DNA from: Oscillospiraceae bacterium
GTDB lineage: Bacteria; Bacillota; Clostridia; Oscillospirales; Ruminococcaceae
Reading direction: 5' to 3'
DNA: 64,000 nucleotides
Assembly (NCBI GenBank): GCA_017828975.1
Contig: JAGAJN010000010.1
Span: 1-64,000, forward strand
Part shown: one piece after another, positions 34,901 through 42,495 of the stretch
How the letters are laid out: every line of letters begins with the position of its first letter
Numbering within the stretch: the stretch's first letter is position 1
Position numbers and translations under genes: made by a program
The notes under the pieces: model-generated
What the model was told of the DNA's origin: nothing
Seen by the model: the letters and a program-made list of their open reading frames with translations, nothing else
The model's database searches: none

Positions 34901-35681
34901 ATTCCTTGACAATAGCGGAGATAAGCTCATAGTCGATCTCATGAGTGGGGTCCTCACCGTCGGGGACTATCTGCATCTCACCCGTTTCGGTATCGTAAAT
35001 AACGAATACGGAGGTGCCGTCTATCTCGGCGGGATTGCCTGTTTCCGAGTTGGGACTTGTGCAGATGGTGATGCTTCTGTCGGCATTGACAAGAGCTACC
35101 TTAGATGTCTTTGCACCCGTTTCGTCCAGAAGGGTAGCTTCGACCTTGCCCTGATAGGTGTTTTCGGTGATGATATATCTGCCCTCAGCGTCCTTGGTAA
35201 CGGTGACCGAGAAGCTTGTGCCGCGGACAGCCATGGTTGCCTTTGGCGTTGCGACCTCGTAAACCGAGTTTTCGGACAGGGGGTTTGTTATCTCATTTAA
35301 TATAGTACCTTCTTTAAGCTTGATAACAGTTCGGCTGTCGGTTTTTGTACCTGAGGCTTCCAGCTCCAGAACGGTCAGTTCGTCCAGCTGGATATACTTA
35401 TCTCCGTCCAGCGAAAGGCGGATAGTACTGCCCTCCCCGACGCTTATCAGGTCGCCGCTTTCCAAATTCATTCCGACGTATGCCGCCAGCTCGCCCGAAC
35501 CCTCACGGGTAACGGTAGTTTCGCCCGACATTTCAAATACCTTTAAAACACGGTAAGTGTCCTCCTTAGTCAGGGTAATACCGACAGCGGCGGCAGCACC
35601 GCCAACTACAACGACGGCAGCGCAGACTATCAGTACCTTTACTTTAATTGTCATAGCAGCAAATGCAGCTTTTAAACTCAT
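31953..35681 (-). CDS. Large surface protein: FecR domain, Thr/Pro linker, six InlB-type repeats
   Basis: 1242 aa. A signal-anchor helix (about 12-35, VKVLIVCAAVVVVGG) is followed by a FecR-like domain (to about 190; ends TPKATMAVRGTSFSV), a long Thr/Pro/Glu linker (about 300-510, PTTTQKPTTTAP repeats) and six ~70-residue repeats of Listeria/InlB B type (KYTVTFTAPxADD...GVWKIDGTTAVT...LTAVY). No LPXTG-type end is present, so it is probably held by the N-terminal helix. ATG 35681 has GGAGGG upstream; the frame open to 35750 lies inside the riboswitch. It is expected to be an adhesin-like surface protein controlled by c-di-GMP. Confidence 0.85.
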   Translation of the reverse strand: MSLKAAFAAMTIKVKVLIVCAAVVVVGGAAAAVGITLTKEDTYRVLKVFEMSGETTVTREGSGELAAYVGMNLESGDLISVGEGSTIRLSLDGDKYIQLDELTVLELEASGTKTDSRTVIKLKEGTILNEITNPLSENSVYEVATPKATMAVRGTSFSVTVTKDAEGRYIITENTYQGKVEATLLDETGAKTSKVALVNADRSITICTSPNSETGNPAEIDGTSVFVIYDTETGEMQIVPDGEDPTHEIDYELISAIVKEYALRSNDTNLMTLDENVVKKLRGKGQNTASAAASEPIATTAPPQTEPAETTVPESTVSEVTEEPINSDNTDNVFTTAAPPAEELPADTEASKLAPPEESATTASTTIAEESTTTAGTTTAAAATTAENTTTAEATTTAANTTTTANTTVEKPTTTAPTTTQKPTTTAPTTTQKPTTTAPITTQKPTTTAPITTQSPTTTVPSVTEPAQTTAATTAPEEETQPSETSETEATTEEEESFVVSFECDGKIIDVVPAESGDSLYDIASSVAVPAKDGKTGVWKIDGKTAVTSDMTVKKNITLTAVYSANAYTITFTADGADEAAPQPVEAFYGDSLYDIVSACAVPAKAGNTGVWKIDGKTAVTADMTVTGNMTIAAVYTVNKYTVTFTAPGADDGAVIPAAAEYDYGTLISKIVPAAVPTKTGHTGTWKIDGTTDITADAILDKNITLTAVYDPVKYTITYTAPQADDQTTVPAPAEAEYGSLLKDAALAAIPAKAGHTGVWKIDGTTAVTDEMTVTGDVTLTAVYTINKYTVTFTAPEADDPTDVPDPIEVEYGALLKEYVTAEVPVKTGSTGEWKIDGLYAIDSTVSVSEDVTVTAVYDKYKYTITFTADEADDQTTVPQPITAEYGDDLYDLVSSIAVPKQAGNDGVWKIDGTTEITSPYPIHDDITVSAVYTARTYVNINYNFNGTTGTVQGNSGEYLKSSIIPNKIQQETYANDLMNPYVWLTYNNSWSADGNSEADKVDSGMTVTDYVIKQDEVEVWSEKKHTISYTAGSSTGQFYLADNESILYIYGGFLDDILNGYTGFVYNNGEKVTEFTTTTTVSADTTITAYQYKVTLHDPTDGTAYDYFFNDGETFNGRYGSMPAPNANSGYHADKWFYSDASYNITFVDGDTPITSSMDLDPYQLPDVYNLTFSISGTPTSETAGINDAILTKAPSLDGTSFTTWYISGTSTAVTAGTTVQSLVNDGVISITTENITLIAS
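34317..34450. repeat. 33-bp tandem repeats in the Thr/Pro linker
   Basis: Four near-identical units encode TTTAP(T/I)TTQKP in the surface-protein gene. Such arrays commonly vary in copy number. Confidence 0.75.
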
Positions 35682-35708
35682 AAGATAGCCCTCCAATTCA
35701 TAAGGTGC

Positions 35709-35783
35709 AAAAATAAAAGGAGCATACAACCGAACTGCATAACGGAGCAAACCCCATCAAATGCAGCCCGACCGCCATACTCC
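35709..35783 (-). terminator. Riboswitch-controlled terminator
   Basis: Minus-strand bases 35783-35761 pair with 35740-35719 over 22 bp with G-U pairs and one bulge, then TTTTATTTTT. The 5' strand is the 3' part of the aptamer, so terminator and folded aptamer exclude each other. Confidence 0.8.
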
Positions 35784-35859
35784 TTAATAAGTCATATTCA
35801 TAAAGCTTAGGCTCGTGCTTTGCGACACCGATTTTCATCGGCTTTGCCTTTTATTTGAT
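35756..35859 (-). promoter_or_regulatory. c-di-GMP-I (GEMM) riboswitch aptamer
   Basis: The minus strand shows the GEMM-I signature: GGCAAAGCC, a GAAA tetraloop, GG-G-CGCAAAGC, then GCCTAAG, and later ATGGCGGTCGGGCTGC. ATCAAAT (35859-35853) pairs with ATTTGAT (35762-35756) as the closing stem. The downstream terminator shares the last aptamer strand, which predicts that ligand binding turns expression on. A cGAMP-binding variant cannot be excluded from the sequence. Confidence 0.85.
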
Positions 35860-35866
35860 TAACCAC

Positions 35867-35895
35867 ATTATATCATATGAATTTGGAAATTTCAA
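35867..35895 (-). promoter_or_regulatory. Promoter of the riboswitch-surface protein transcript
   Basis: Minus strand TTGAAA (35895-35890), 17 bp, TATAAT (35872-35867), placing the transcript start next to the aptamer's closing stem. Confidence 0.8.
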
Positions 35896-36004
35896 GCGTT
35901 TTTTGGAAATTTGTAAAAACTCACAAAAATTTATCTCATTGCTAGGATAAAATAGTTAAATATCTTGTTCATAATATATACGATTTTGGTGTACTGTGAA
36001 TAAT

Positions 36005-36029
36005 CACATTAAATTTAACACTCAACGCT
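36005..36029. repeat. Heptamer repeats at the end of the patatin gene
   Basis: CACATTA-AATTT-AACACTC-AACG, overlapping the last codons of the patatin gene on the other strand. Confidence 0.6.
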
Positions 36030-36866
36030 GCAAATGTACTCCGCCAATTTCCCCGCACATTTCATGCAGTCCTTGACACCAAGCTCGTAAACCGCCTGAA
36101 GCTTGCGGGGGTCCTTTTCCAGCCTGCCAATTTTTATCTCCTCCGACGGACGGATAACGAACGCCTTGACCTCACGTTCAAGCTCCAAAAGGCGTTCTGC
36201 GGAACGGTTGTAATTCTCGTGGCGGGACTTCATTCTTTCGGCTATTTTCGGGTATTTAGCGCCGCAGAGTCCCACAACGGCGGGTGAAGCGGGCTTTTTC
36301 CGATAATCAATGTGACGTGTCAGGACAACAACAAGCTTGTCGCAGCCCTGTGACAGCAGCCATTCATAGGGGATACTGTCGGAGATGCCGCCGTCAAGAT
36401 ACAGCCTTCCGCCTATCTCCACGGGCTTTGACACTATGGGCATTGAACCCGACGCACGGAGAGTATCCATCTGTTCAAAAACGCTGTCTATCCGCACATA
36501 TTCGGGCTGACCGCTGTCAACATCTGTCAGAACGGCGTAAAAAGGGACATTGCAGCTTTTGTATGTATCATCATCGAAAGGGTCAAGCCGTCGGGGAACG
36601 TCCTCATAGGCGTATTTCGTGCTGAAAATATTGCCCTCCTTTATCAGGGGGATAATGCCCATATAGTTTTTGTCTGCATTAAACCGCTTGTTATATCTTA
36701 TGACTCTCCCCTTCTGACGTGACAGAAAATTCACGCCGAACAGTGCCCCTGCGGACACTCCCACAATGCAGTCAAACTCTATTCCGTTATCCAGAAATGT
36801 ATCAAGGACGCCTGCGGTATACATTCCCCGCATTGCACCGCCTTCAAGTACCAAGCCTGTTTTCAT
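36015..36866 (-). CDS. Patatin-like phospholipase
   Basis: 283 aa. The oxyanion segment GLVLEGGAMRGMYTAGVLD, the nucleophile GVSAGA and the catalytic Asp in YLDGGISDSIPY form the Ser-Asp dyad of patatins. These enzymes hydrolyse acyl lipids at or near the membrane. No signal peptide is present. ATG 36866 has GGGAGA upstream; the frame open to 36944 runs through a hairpin and heptamer repeats and is unlikely to be translated. It follows metG on the same strand. The last codons lie in heptamer-repeat sequence. Confidence 0.92.
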   Translation of the reverse strand: MKTGLVLEGGAMRGMYTAGVLDTFLDNGIEFDCIVGVSAGALFGVNFLSRQKGRVIRYNKRFNADKNYMGIIPLIKEGNIFSTKYAYEDVPRRLDPFDDDTYKSCNVPFYAVLTDVDSGQPEYVRIDSVFEQMDTLRASGSMPIVSKPVEIGGRLYLDGGISDSIPYEWLLSQGCDKLVVVLTRHIDYRKKPASPAVVGLCGAKYPKIAERMKSRHENYNRSAERLLELEREVKAFVIRPSEEIKIGRLEKDPRKLQAVYELGVKDCMKCAGKLAEYICSVEC

Positions 36867-36887
36867 ATGATTTCTCCCGAATACAAG

Positions 36888-36913
36888 TGTTCCCCCGCCG
36901 AAGACGAGGGAAC
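36888..36913. terminator. TGTTCCC hairpin between metG and patatin
   Basis: TGTTCCC / GGGAACA stem with a GC-rich loop. Weak on its own, but it belongs to the recurrent hairpin type. Confidence 0.4.
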
Positions 36914-36930
36914 ATTCGCAAGTCAAAATA

Positions 36931-36963
36931 AATTCAACACTCAACTCTCAACACTTAACATTC
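36931..36963. repeat. Heptamer repeats at the end of metG
   Basis: AATTC-AACACTC-AACTCTC-AACACTT-AACATTC with exact 7-bp spacing, ending in the metG stop codon. Confidence 0.8.
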
Positions 36964-38908
36964 ATCTAAGCTTTGCGCCGTTGGGAATATCGCTGTCAAG
37001 GAAGATAACTCGTGCGTCCTCGCCCACATCTGCGGCAACTACCATACCGTTGGACTCAACTCCGCAAAGCTTTACGGGCTTGAGGTTTGCGACGATAATG
37101 ACCTTCTTTCCAACCAGGTCCTCGGGCTTGTACCATTTGGCGATCCCCGAAACTACCTGACGTCCGCCCATGCCGTCATCAAGCTGTAAGCAGAGAAGCT
37201 TGTTGGACTTCTTGACTTTTTCACAGGAAATAACGGTTGCGGCTCTCAGGTCTATCTTCTCGAATGTGTCAAACTCGATGGTTTCGGACACGGGAAGAAT
37301 ATTTGCCTTGTCCTCGGCGGGAGCGGGCTGTTCGTTGTTCTTGATAAGAGCGTTCAGCTCCTCTATCTCCTTGTTTACGTCAATTCTCGGGAAGATGATG
37401 TCGCCCTTTGTGACGGTGGTATCGGCAGGAAGAACGCCGAACTTGCAGGCATTTTCCCAAGTTACCATATCCTCGGAAACGCCTGTCTGCGCCCATACCT
37501 TGGGCATATCCGTAGGCATAAAGCAGGACAGGAGAGTGGTGGTTATTCTGATAGCTTCAAGGAGATTGTACATGACTGTCGCAAGACGTGCCTTCTTTGA
37601 CTCGTCCTTTGCAAGCACCCAGGGAGCGGTTTCGTCAATATACTTGTTTGCACGGGAGATCACGGTGAATATCTCCGCAAGAGCGTTGCTCAGCTGAGTT
37701 TCTTCCATAAATGCGTCAACCTTGCCCGCAAGAGCGGAAGCCATGGAGATAAGCTCGTCGTCAAGGGCGTCGGCTTCTCTGTCTTCGGGAAGCTTTCCGT
37801 CGAAATATTTGATGACCATGGCAACGGTTCTGGAAACCAGATTTCCAAGATCGTTTGCCAGGTCGGAATTGATGCGGTTTATCATTATTTCGTTGGAGAA
37901 TGAGCTGTCTGCGCCAAGAGCCATTTCACGGAGAATGTGATAACGGATAGCGTCCGTGCCGTAACGCTCGCTGAGAACAAGCGGGTCAACCACATTTCCC
38001 AGAGATTTGGACATTTTTGCGCCGTTAAAGGTTATCCAGCCGTGAACAGCAAGGTGCTTCGGCAGGGGCAGCTCCAGAGCCATCAGCATGGCGGGCCAGA
38101 TGATAGCGTGGAAACGCATAATATCCTTTGCCACCATATGAATGTCTGCGGGCCAGTACTTGCCGAAATCGTCATATGCGCTGTTTTCATAGCCAAGAGC
38201 GGTGATATAGTTGGAGAGAGCATCTATCCATACATAAACAACGTGCTTATCGTCAAAGCTGACGGGAATACCCCATTTAAAGGTAGTTCTCGAAACGCAG
38301 AGGTCCTCAAGTCCCGGCTTGATGAAGTTGTTTACAAGCTCAACGGCACGGGTCTTGGGGCGGAGATAGTCGGTTTCCAGCAGAAGCTTCTCAATTCTGT
38401 CTGCAAAGGGGGACATTTTGAAGAAGTAAGCCTCTTCCTTTGCCTCGACCACGTCACGTCCGCACTCGGGACACTTTCCGTCCACCAGCTGGGACTCTGT
38501 CCAGAAGCTTTCGCAGGGGGTGCAGTATTTGCCCGTATATTCGCCCTTATAGATATAGCCCTTGTCGTAGAGCGCCTTAAAGATCTTCTGAACGGCTTCA
38601 ACGTGGTAATCGTCGGTAGTTCTGATGTATCTGTCGTAGCTGATGTTCATGGTTTTCCAGAGATTTTTGAATATCTCAACTATCTCGTCAACGTACTGCT
38701 TGGGGGTGATGCCCTTTTCGGCAGCCTTCTGCTCGATCTTCAGACCATGCTCGTCGGTGCCTGTGAGGAACATAACGTCATAGCCCTGCATACGCTTATA
38801 TCTTGCGATAGAGTCGCAGGCGACGGTGGTATAGCAGTGTCCGATATGGGGATTTCCCGACGGATAATAGATAGGTGTGGTTATATAGAATGGTTTTTTC
38901 TCTGACAT
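36962..38908 (-). CDS. metG: Methionyl-tRNA synthetase
   Basis: 648 aa class Ia synthetase that charges tRNA-Met. The HIGH-type motif is NPHIGH (about residue 18), zinc cysteines lie at CTPC and CPECG, the signature GAKMSKSLGN lies near residue 300, and a C-terminal tRNA-binding (EMAP-like) domain (KIDLRAATVISCEKV to the end) is present. This is the Bacillus-type layout. The ATG has GGAGGAT upstream. A strong promoter lies 42 bp before it. No T-box or S-box leader is seen, although a small RNA with terminator is encoded just upstream on the same strand. The stop lies in heptamer-repeat DNA. Confidence 0.98.
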   Translation of the reverse strand: MSEKKPFYITTPIYYPSGNPHIGHCYTTVACDSIARYKRMQGYDVMFLTGTDEHGLKIEQKAAEKGITPKQYVDEIVEIFKNLWKTMNISYDRYIRTTDDYHVEAVQKIFKALYDKGYIYKGEYTGKYCTPCESFWTESQLVDGKCPECGRDVVEAKEEAYFFKMSPFADRIEKLLLETDYLRPKTRAVELVNNFIKPGLEDLCVSRTTFKWGIPVSFDDKHVVYVWIDALSNYITALGYENSAYDDFGKYWPADIHMVAKDIMRFHAIIWPAMLMALELPLPKHLAVHGWITFNGAKMSKSLGNVVDPLVLSERYGTDAIRYHILREMALGADSSFSNEIMINRINSDLANDLGNLVSRTVAMVIKYFDGKLPEDREADALDDELISMASALAGKVDAFMEETQLSNALAEIFTVISRANKYIDETAPWVLAKDESKKARLATVMYNLLEAIRITTTLLSCFMPTDMPKVWAQTGVSEDMVTWENACKFGVLPADTTVTKGDIIFPRIDVNKEIEELNALIKNNEQPAPAEDKANILPVSETIEFDTFEKIDLRAATVISCEKVKKSNKLLCLQLDDGMGGRQVVSGIAKWYKPEDLVGKKVIIVANLKPVKLCGVESNGMVVAADVGEDARVIFLDSDIPNGAKLR

Positions 38909-38949
38909 TTTTTTATCCTCCGAATCCTTTATTTTTCAGATATACAGTT

Positions 38950-38978
38950 ATTATACTCCAAAAATTTTGATTTGTCAA
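38950..38978 (-). promoter_or_regulatory. Promoter of metG
   Basis: Minus strand TTGACA (38978-38973), 17 bp, TATAAT (38955-38950), consensus in both boxes. Confidence 0.88.
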
Positions 38979-39070
38979 TTTCGGGAAGAAAAAATTCACG
39001 CTAATCGAACGAAATATAAAAGTTTCGCCAGCCTTTTCAAAAGCTGCGGTCATCACTTTTTAGTTAGGAC

Positions 39071-39151
39071 AAAAAAGCCCCCTTGGAGTTGCAGCTCCGA
39101 GGGGGTCGATTTTTGTGAATCTCGGTGAGTCATTGAGATTATATCATTTCC
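39071..39151 (-). ncRNA. Predicted small RNA upstream of metG
   Basis: About 81 nt. It begins a few bases after a consensus promoter and ends at a perfect terminator (CCCCCTCGGAGC / GCTCC..GGGGG type, 39105-39077, then TTTTTT). A first hairpin, ATCTC / GAGAT, precedes the terminator. A 26-codon frame (MTHRDSQKSTPSE...) spans it but lacks a ribosome binding site. It could be an independent sRNA or an attenuated upstream leader of metG. Confidence 0.6.
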
Positions 39152-39157
39152 GACTAT

Positions 39158-39186
39158 ATTATATCACACAAAAATATTATTGTCAA
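39158..39186 (-). promoter_or_regulatory. Promoter of the predicted small RNA
   Basis: Minus strand TTGACA (39186-39181), 17 bp, TATAAT (39163-39158). Confidence 0.8.
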
Positions 39187-39289
39187 GCATTTTTAAAATA
39201 TTCCGAAAAAATCAGGCTATCATAAAAATGTCAACGATTTATACGAAATTATTACTGCTATTTTGTTGAATTTGCAGACAGAAAACCTA

Positions 39290-39339
39290 TTGACCAATTC
39301 GGTCAACCGTGTTATAATAACATTGACCGAATCGGTCAA
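39290..39339. promoter_or_regulatory. tetR promoter with twin palindromic operators
   Basis: Two 17-bp palindromes, TTGACCAATTCGGTCAA (39290-39306) and TTGACCGAATCGGTCAA (39323-39339), have centres 33 bp (three helical turns) apart. The first supplies the -35 TTGACC; TATAAT lies at 39313-39318 after 17 bp. Autoregulation by the TetR protein is very likely. Confidence 0.88.
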
Positions 39340-39356
39340 CAGAAAGGAAATGCAAA

Positions 39357-39974
39357 TTGAACGAAAAATTTTTCACATTGCCAAAGGAGCGTAGGGACGC
39401 TATCATAAATGCCGCTATGCACATTTTCGCAAAATACGACTACAAAAAGGCGTCCACCGACGAAATAGCGTCCCTGGCGGGCATTTCAAAGGGGCTTATC
39501 TTCCACTATTTCGGCAGCAAAAAGGGGCTGTATCTGTTCCTGTATGATTATGCGGCGAATTTTATAATGGGCGAGATGCGGAAGTTCGGCGATACATCGG
39601 AAACGGATTTTTTCAAGATTATCGTAAATTCCCAGACCTGCAAGCTGTCAATGCTGGCAAAGCACCCCGACTGTATGACATTTATCATAAAGGCATTTTA
39701 CGAGGACAGCCCCGAGGTAAAAAGCGAGATAGACACCACCTTCGGGGATATTGAGAAAAGCACCGCTAAAAGCTTTCTTGCAAGGGCAGACCTAAGCAAG
39801 CTTAAAGAGGACGTTTCCCCCGAAAAGCTGCTGAACATTATCCTGTGGTTCGCCGAGGGCTTTATGCGGACGAGGACCCCCGAGGAACTGACGGACTTGG
39901 AGAAGCTCAACGACATCTATCTCGAATACGTGGAAATGCTGAGAAGGCTTGTTTATAAGCCCGAATACCTTTAA
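39357..39974 (+). CDS. TetR-family repressor
   Basis: 205 aa. The N-terminal helix-turn-helix reads ASTDEIASLAGISKGLIFHY, then FGSKKGLY; the C-terminal ligand domain is all helical. It very likely binds the twin palindromes just upstream and controls itself and the downstream ABC exporter. The start is TTG at 39357 with AAAGGA 8-9 bases upstream; the nearby ATG at 39350 is in another frame. It overlaps no gene, and the ABC ATPase starts 13 bp after its stop. The ligand is unknown. Confidence 0.93.
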   Translation: MNEKFFTLPKERRDAIINAAMHIFAKYDYKKASTDEIASLAGISKGLIFHYFGSKKGLYLFLYDYAANFIMGEMRKFGDTSETDFFKIIVNSQTCKLSMLAKHPDCMTFIIKAFYEDSPEVKSEIDTTFGDIEKSTAKSFLARADLSKLKEDVSPEKLLNIILWFAEGFMRTRTPEELTDLEKLNDIYLEYVEMLRRLVYKPEYL

Positions 39975-39987
39975 AGGAGGACGGAAA

Positions 39988-40863
39988 ATGACTGTTATCG
40001 AAACAAAAAAGCTTACAAAGACCTACGGCAGCGCAAGGGGCATTACCGAGCTTGACCTTGCGGTGAACGAGGGGGATTTCTTCGGATTTATCGGGCCTAA
40101 CGGTGCGGGGAAATCCACCACTATCCGTACCCTGCTGGGGCTTATTTTCCCAACATCGGGGACGGCGTCCATCTTCGGGAAGGACATTGTTTCCCAAAAG
40201 ACCGAAATTCTCCGTGATGTGGGCTATATGCCGTCCGAGGCGAATTTTTATAACGGTATGCGTGTTCGGGACATTATCTCCCTGTCTGCGGGAATGAGGA
40301 AAAAGGATTGTTCCGAGGAAGCAAAACGTCTTTGCGAACGGCTTGATCTGGACTGCTCAAAGCGCGTGGATGAACTTTCTCTTGGAAACCGCAAAAAGGC
40401 GTCCATCGTCTGCGCATTGCAGCATAAGCCGAAGCTGTGTATCCTTGACGAACCTACAAGCGGTCTTGACCCGCTTATGCAGAGGGAGTTTTTCGGGATT
40501 TTAAGGGAGCGTCACGAGGAGGGGGCGACCATTTTCCTGTCCTCACATATCCTGTCGGAGATACAGAAAAACTGCACCCGTGCGGCTATCATCAAGGAGG
40601 GCAGACTTATCGCCCTTGACAGCGTGGAAAATCTCTCGAAAACCAGTGCGAAGCGGGTGACTCTCCACGGCGTAACTGCCGTTCCCGAGGGAATTTCCGT
40701 GAAGTCTGCCGAGGTGTCGGAGGACGGTGTGACATTCCTTTACGGCGGCGAAATAAAGGCGCTTTTGTCCGCCGTCGATCAAATGCCCATTACCGATATG
40801 ACTATTACCGAACCGGGGCTTGATGAGATATTTATGCACTTCTATGAGAAAGGCGGCAAGTGA
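39988..40863 (+). CDS. ABC transporter ATP-binding protein
   Basis: 291 aa. Walker A GPNGAGKSTT, Q-loop region YMPSEANFY, signature LSLGNRKKASI (a variant of LSGGQ), Walker B LCILDEPTSGLD and the switch His in LSSHILSE are all present. C-terminal ~80 residues form an extra domain as in drug-efflux ATPases of the CcmA type. ATG 39988 has AAAGGAGG upstream. It is the second gene of a TetR-ATPase-permease operon, and the permease starts 1 bp after its stop. It probably powers export of a toxic compound or lipid. Confidence 0.94.
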   Translation: MTVIETKKLTKTYGSARGITELDLAVNEGDFFGFIGPNGAGKSTTIRTLLGLIFPTSGTASIFGKDIVSQKTEILRDVGYMPSEANFYNGMRVRDIISLSAGMRKKDCSEEAKRLCERLDLDCSKRVDELSLGNRKKASIVCALQHKPKLCILDEPTSGLDPLMQREFFGILRERHEEGATIFLSSHILSEIQKNCTRAAIIKEGRLIALDSVENLSKTSAKRVTLHGVTAVPEGISVKSAEVSEDGVTFLYGGEIKALLSAVDQMPITDMTITEPGLDEIFMHFYEKGGK

Positions 40864-40864
40864 T

Positions 40865-41653
40865 ATGACGATTTACATAAAAGAACTGAAGCAGTCTGCG
40901 AAGTCCTGGCTGATATGGACGCTTTCCATCGGGTTTATGATGCTTATCTGCGTGATGATGTTCCCCGAAATGGAGTCGCAGATGGACAGCGTGACGGACG
41001 TTTTCGCAAATATGGGCGGATTTACCGCAGCCTTTGGTATGGACAGACTCAGCTTCGGCGAGCTTATGGGCTTTTACGGCATTGAGTGCGGCAATATAAT
41101 GGGCATCGGCGGGGGATTTTTTGCGGCTCTGGCGGGAATTTCCGTGCTGGCAAACGAGGAAAAGGAGCGCACCGCCGAATTCCTGCTGACACACCCCGTA
41201 AGCAGAGACTCTGTGCTGTTTCAGAAGCTGATGTCGGTTTTCACGCAGATAATCCTGATGAATGCCGCTGTTGTGGGCATAAGCCTTTTATCTGCGGTGA
41301 TTATCGGAGAGGAATACAAGATGACGGAATTTGTCCTGCTTCACGCCGCCTATCTGATGATGCAGATAGAGATAGGCTGCATCTGCTTCGGCATTTCGGC
41401 GTTTATCAGACGGGGAAGCATAGGCATCGGCTTAGGGCTTGCGCTGGCTTTATATTTTATGAATATCATCTGCAATATCAGCGACAAGGCGGAATCTCTC
41501 AAATACATAACGCCCTACGCATACGCCGAGGCAAGCAACATCATTTCCGAGGCGGAGATAGATATGAAGCTTATGTGGGTCGGCATAGCTATTTCCGTTC
41601 TGGCTGTTATTATCGGGTTTATGAAATACCTTAAAAAGGATATTTCGGCATAA
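40865..41653 (+). CDS. ABC-2 type permease
   Basis: 262 aa. Six hydrophobic segments are seen, beginning SWLIWTLSIGFMMLICVMMF and ending VGIAISVLAVIIGFMKYL. The short loop EEKERTAEFLLTHPVSR between spans is typical of ABC-2 permeases. It partners with the ATPase directly upstream. ATG 40865 follows the ATPase TGA with one base between, so translation is coupled. The substrate is unknown. A GC-rich hairpin with a T-run follows the gene. Confidence 0.9.
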   Translation: MTIYIKELKQSAKSWLIWTLSIGFMMLICVMMFPEMESQMDSVTDVFANMGGFTAAFGMDRLSFGELMGFYGIECGNIMGIGGGFFAALAGISVLANEEKERTAEFLLTHPVSRDSVLFQKLMSVFTQIILMNAAVVGISLLSAVIIGEEYKMTEFVLLHAAYLMMQIEIGCICFGISAFIRRGSIGIGLGLALALYFMNIICNISDKAESLKYITPYAYAEASNIISEAEIDMKLMWVGIAISVLAVIIGFMKYLKKDISA

Positions 41654-41658
41654 AAATT

Positions 41659-41692
41659 GCCGCCGTAGCATTTGCGTTGCGGCGGTTTTTTA
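41659..41692. terminator. Terminator of the TetR-ABC operon
   Basis: CCGCCG / CGGCGG stem followed by TTTTTTATTTTATTT, between converging genes. Confidence 0.75.
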
Positions 41693-41694
41693 TT

Positions 41695-42495
41695 TTATTT
41701 CAGCACTTTTCCGTTGAGAATGTTCAAAGCCGTTTCCGAAAGGATAAGCTCATTTTCCCTGTCCGTCAGACCGAGGCTTAAAAAGCGTTCCTTCTCCTCG
41801 GAGGGCTTCCACAGGGGGAAATCCGAGCCGAAAACTATCCGTTCTGCGCCGTATTTCCTGACATATTCAACGCTTTTTTCCTTGCCGAGGAACATTATTG
41901 AGCTGGAAATATCGAAAAAGCAGTTTTCGTGACAAAGCAGCTCTACCGCTTCATCAAAGATGGAATATCCGCCCATATGCGCCGCTATGACCGTCAGGCG
42001 GGGGAACTCCTTCAGCACCCGTTTCAGCCTTGACGGGTGGGAATAGTCAAACCGCTTGTCCCCGCAGTGGAAAAGGACGGGCAGTCTGCCTTGTATTGCA
42101 TCATAGACGGGAAAAAGCCGTTCGTCGTCAATGGGGAACTGCTGTGTGTCCGGGTGGAATTTTATGCCCCTGACCTTACCGAAGATGCGTTCTATCTCGG
42201 CTAGCGGGTCGTCCATGGCGGCGTGGAGAGTGCCGAAGGGATAGAATTCCTTATGCTCCTTCGCTTCTCCGATGGCAAAGTCGTTTATGTGGGAAACGTG
42301 CTCGGGCTTTATGGCGACGGGCAGGATAACAAAGCTGTCGATACCGCCTTTTCTGCCCTCTTCAAGAAGTGTTTCGGCGGTGGCTGTTTTGTTTTTGTGT
42401 TCTTCTTCGTACAGTCCGTAGAAATCGCAGACACTCTTTGTTGCTTTGTCGGCAATGTCTGCGGGATAGATATGTGTGTGAAAATCAATTACCAT
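41695..42495 (-). CDS. Amidohydrolase-family protein
   Basis: 266 aa TIM-barrel hydrolase of the amidohydrolase_2 type. Metal ligands are DFHTH at the start, HCGDK in the middle (strand 5-6), AAHMGG and the final Asp in VFGSDFPLW. Relatives decarboxylate or hydrolyse cyclic and aromatic substrates, which cannot be told here. It is cytoplasmic and a single gene, converging with the ABC operon. The ATG at 42495 has only a weak AAGAAG upstream. No cofactor or transport partner is adjacent. Confidence 0.88.
   Translation of the reverse strand: MVIDFHTHIYPADIADKATKSVCDFYGLYEEEHKNKTATAETLLEEGRKGGIDSFVILPVAIKPEHVSHINDFAIGEAKEHKEFYPFGTLHAAMDDPLAEIERIFGKVRGIKFHPDTQQFPIDDERLFPVYDAIQGRLPVLFHCGDKRFDYSHPSRLKRVLKEFPRLTVIAAHMGGYSIFDEAVELLCHENCFFDISSSIMFLGKEKSVEYVRKYGAERIVFGSDFPLWKPSEEKERFLSLGLTDRENELILSETALNILNGKVLK

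Noticed and set aside
39061-39160. 26-codon peptide MTHRDSQKSTPSE... across the small RNA
   Set aside because: No ribosome binding site precedes its ATG, so I favour a noncoding RNA, though the layout resembles the leader at 46494.
38909-39200. T-box or S-box leader for metG
   Set aside because: No T-box TGGNACCGCG sequence or S-box core is present; the terminator here belongs to a separate upstream transcript.
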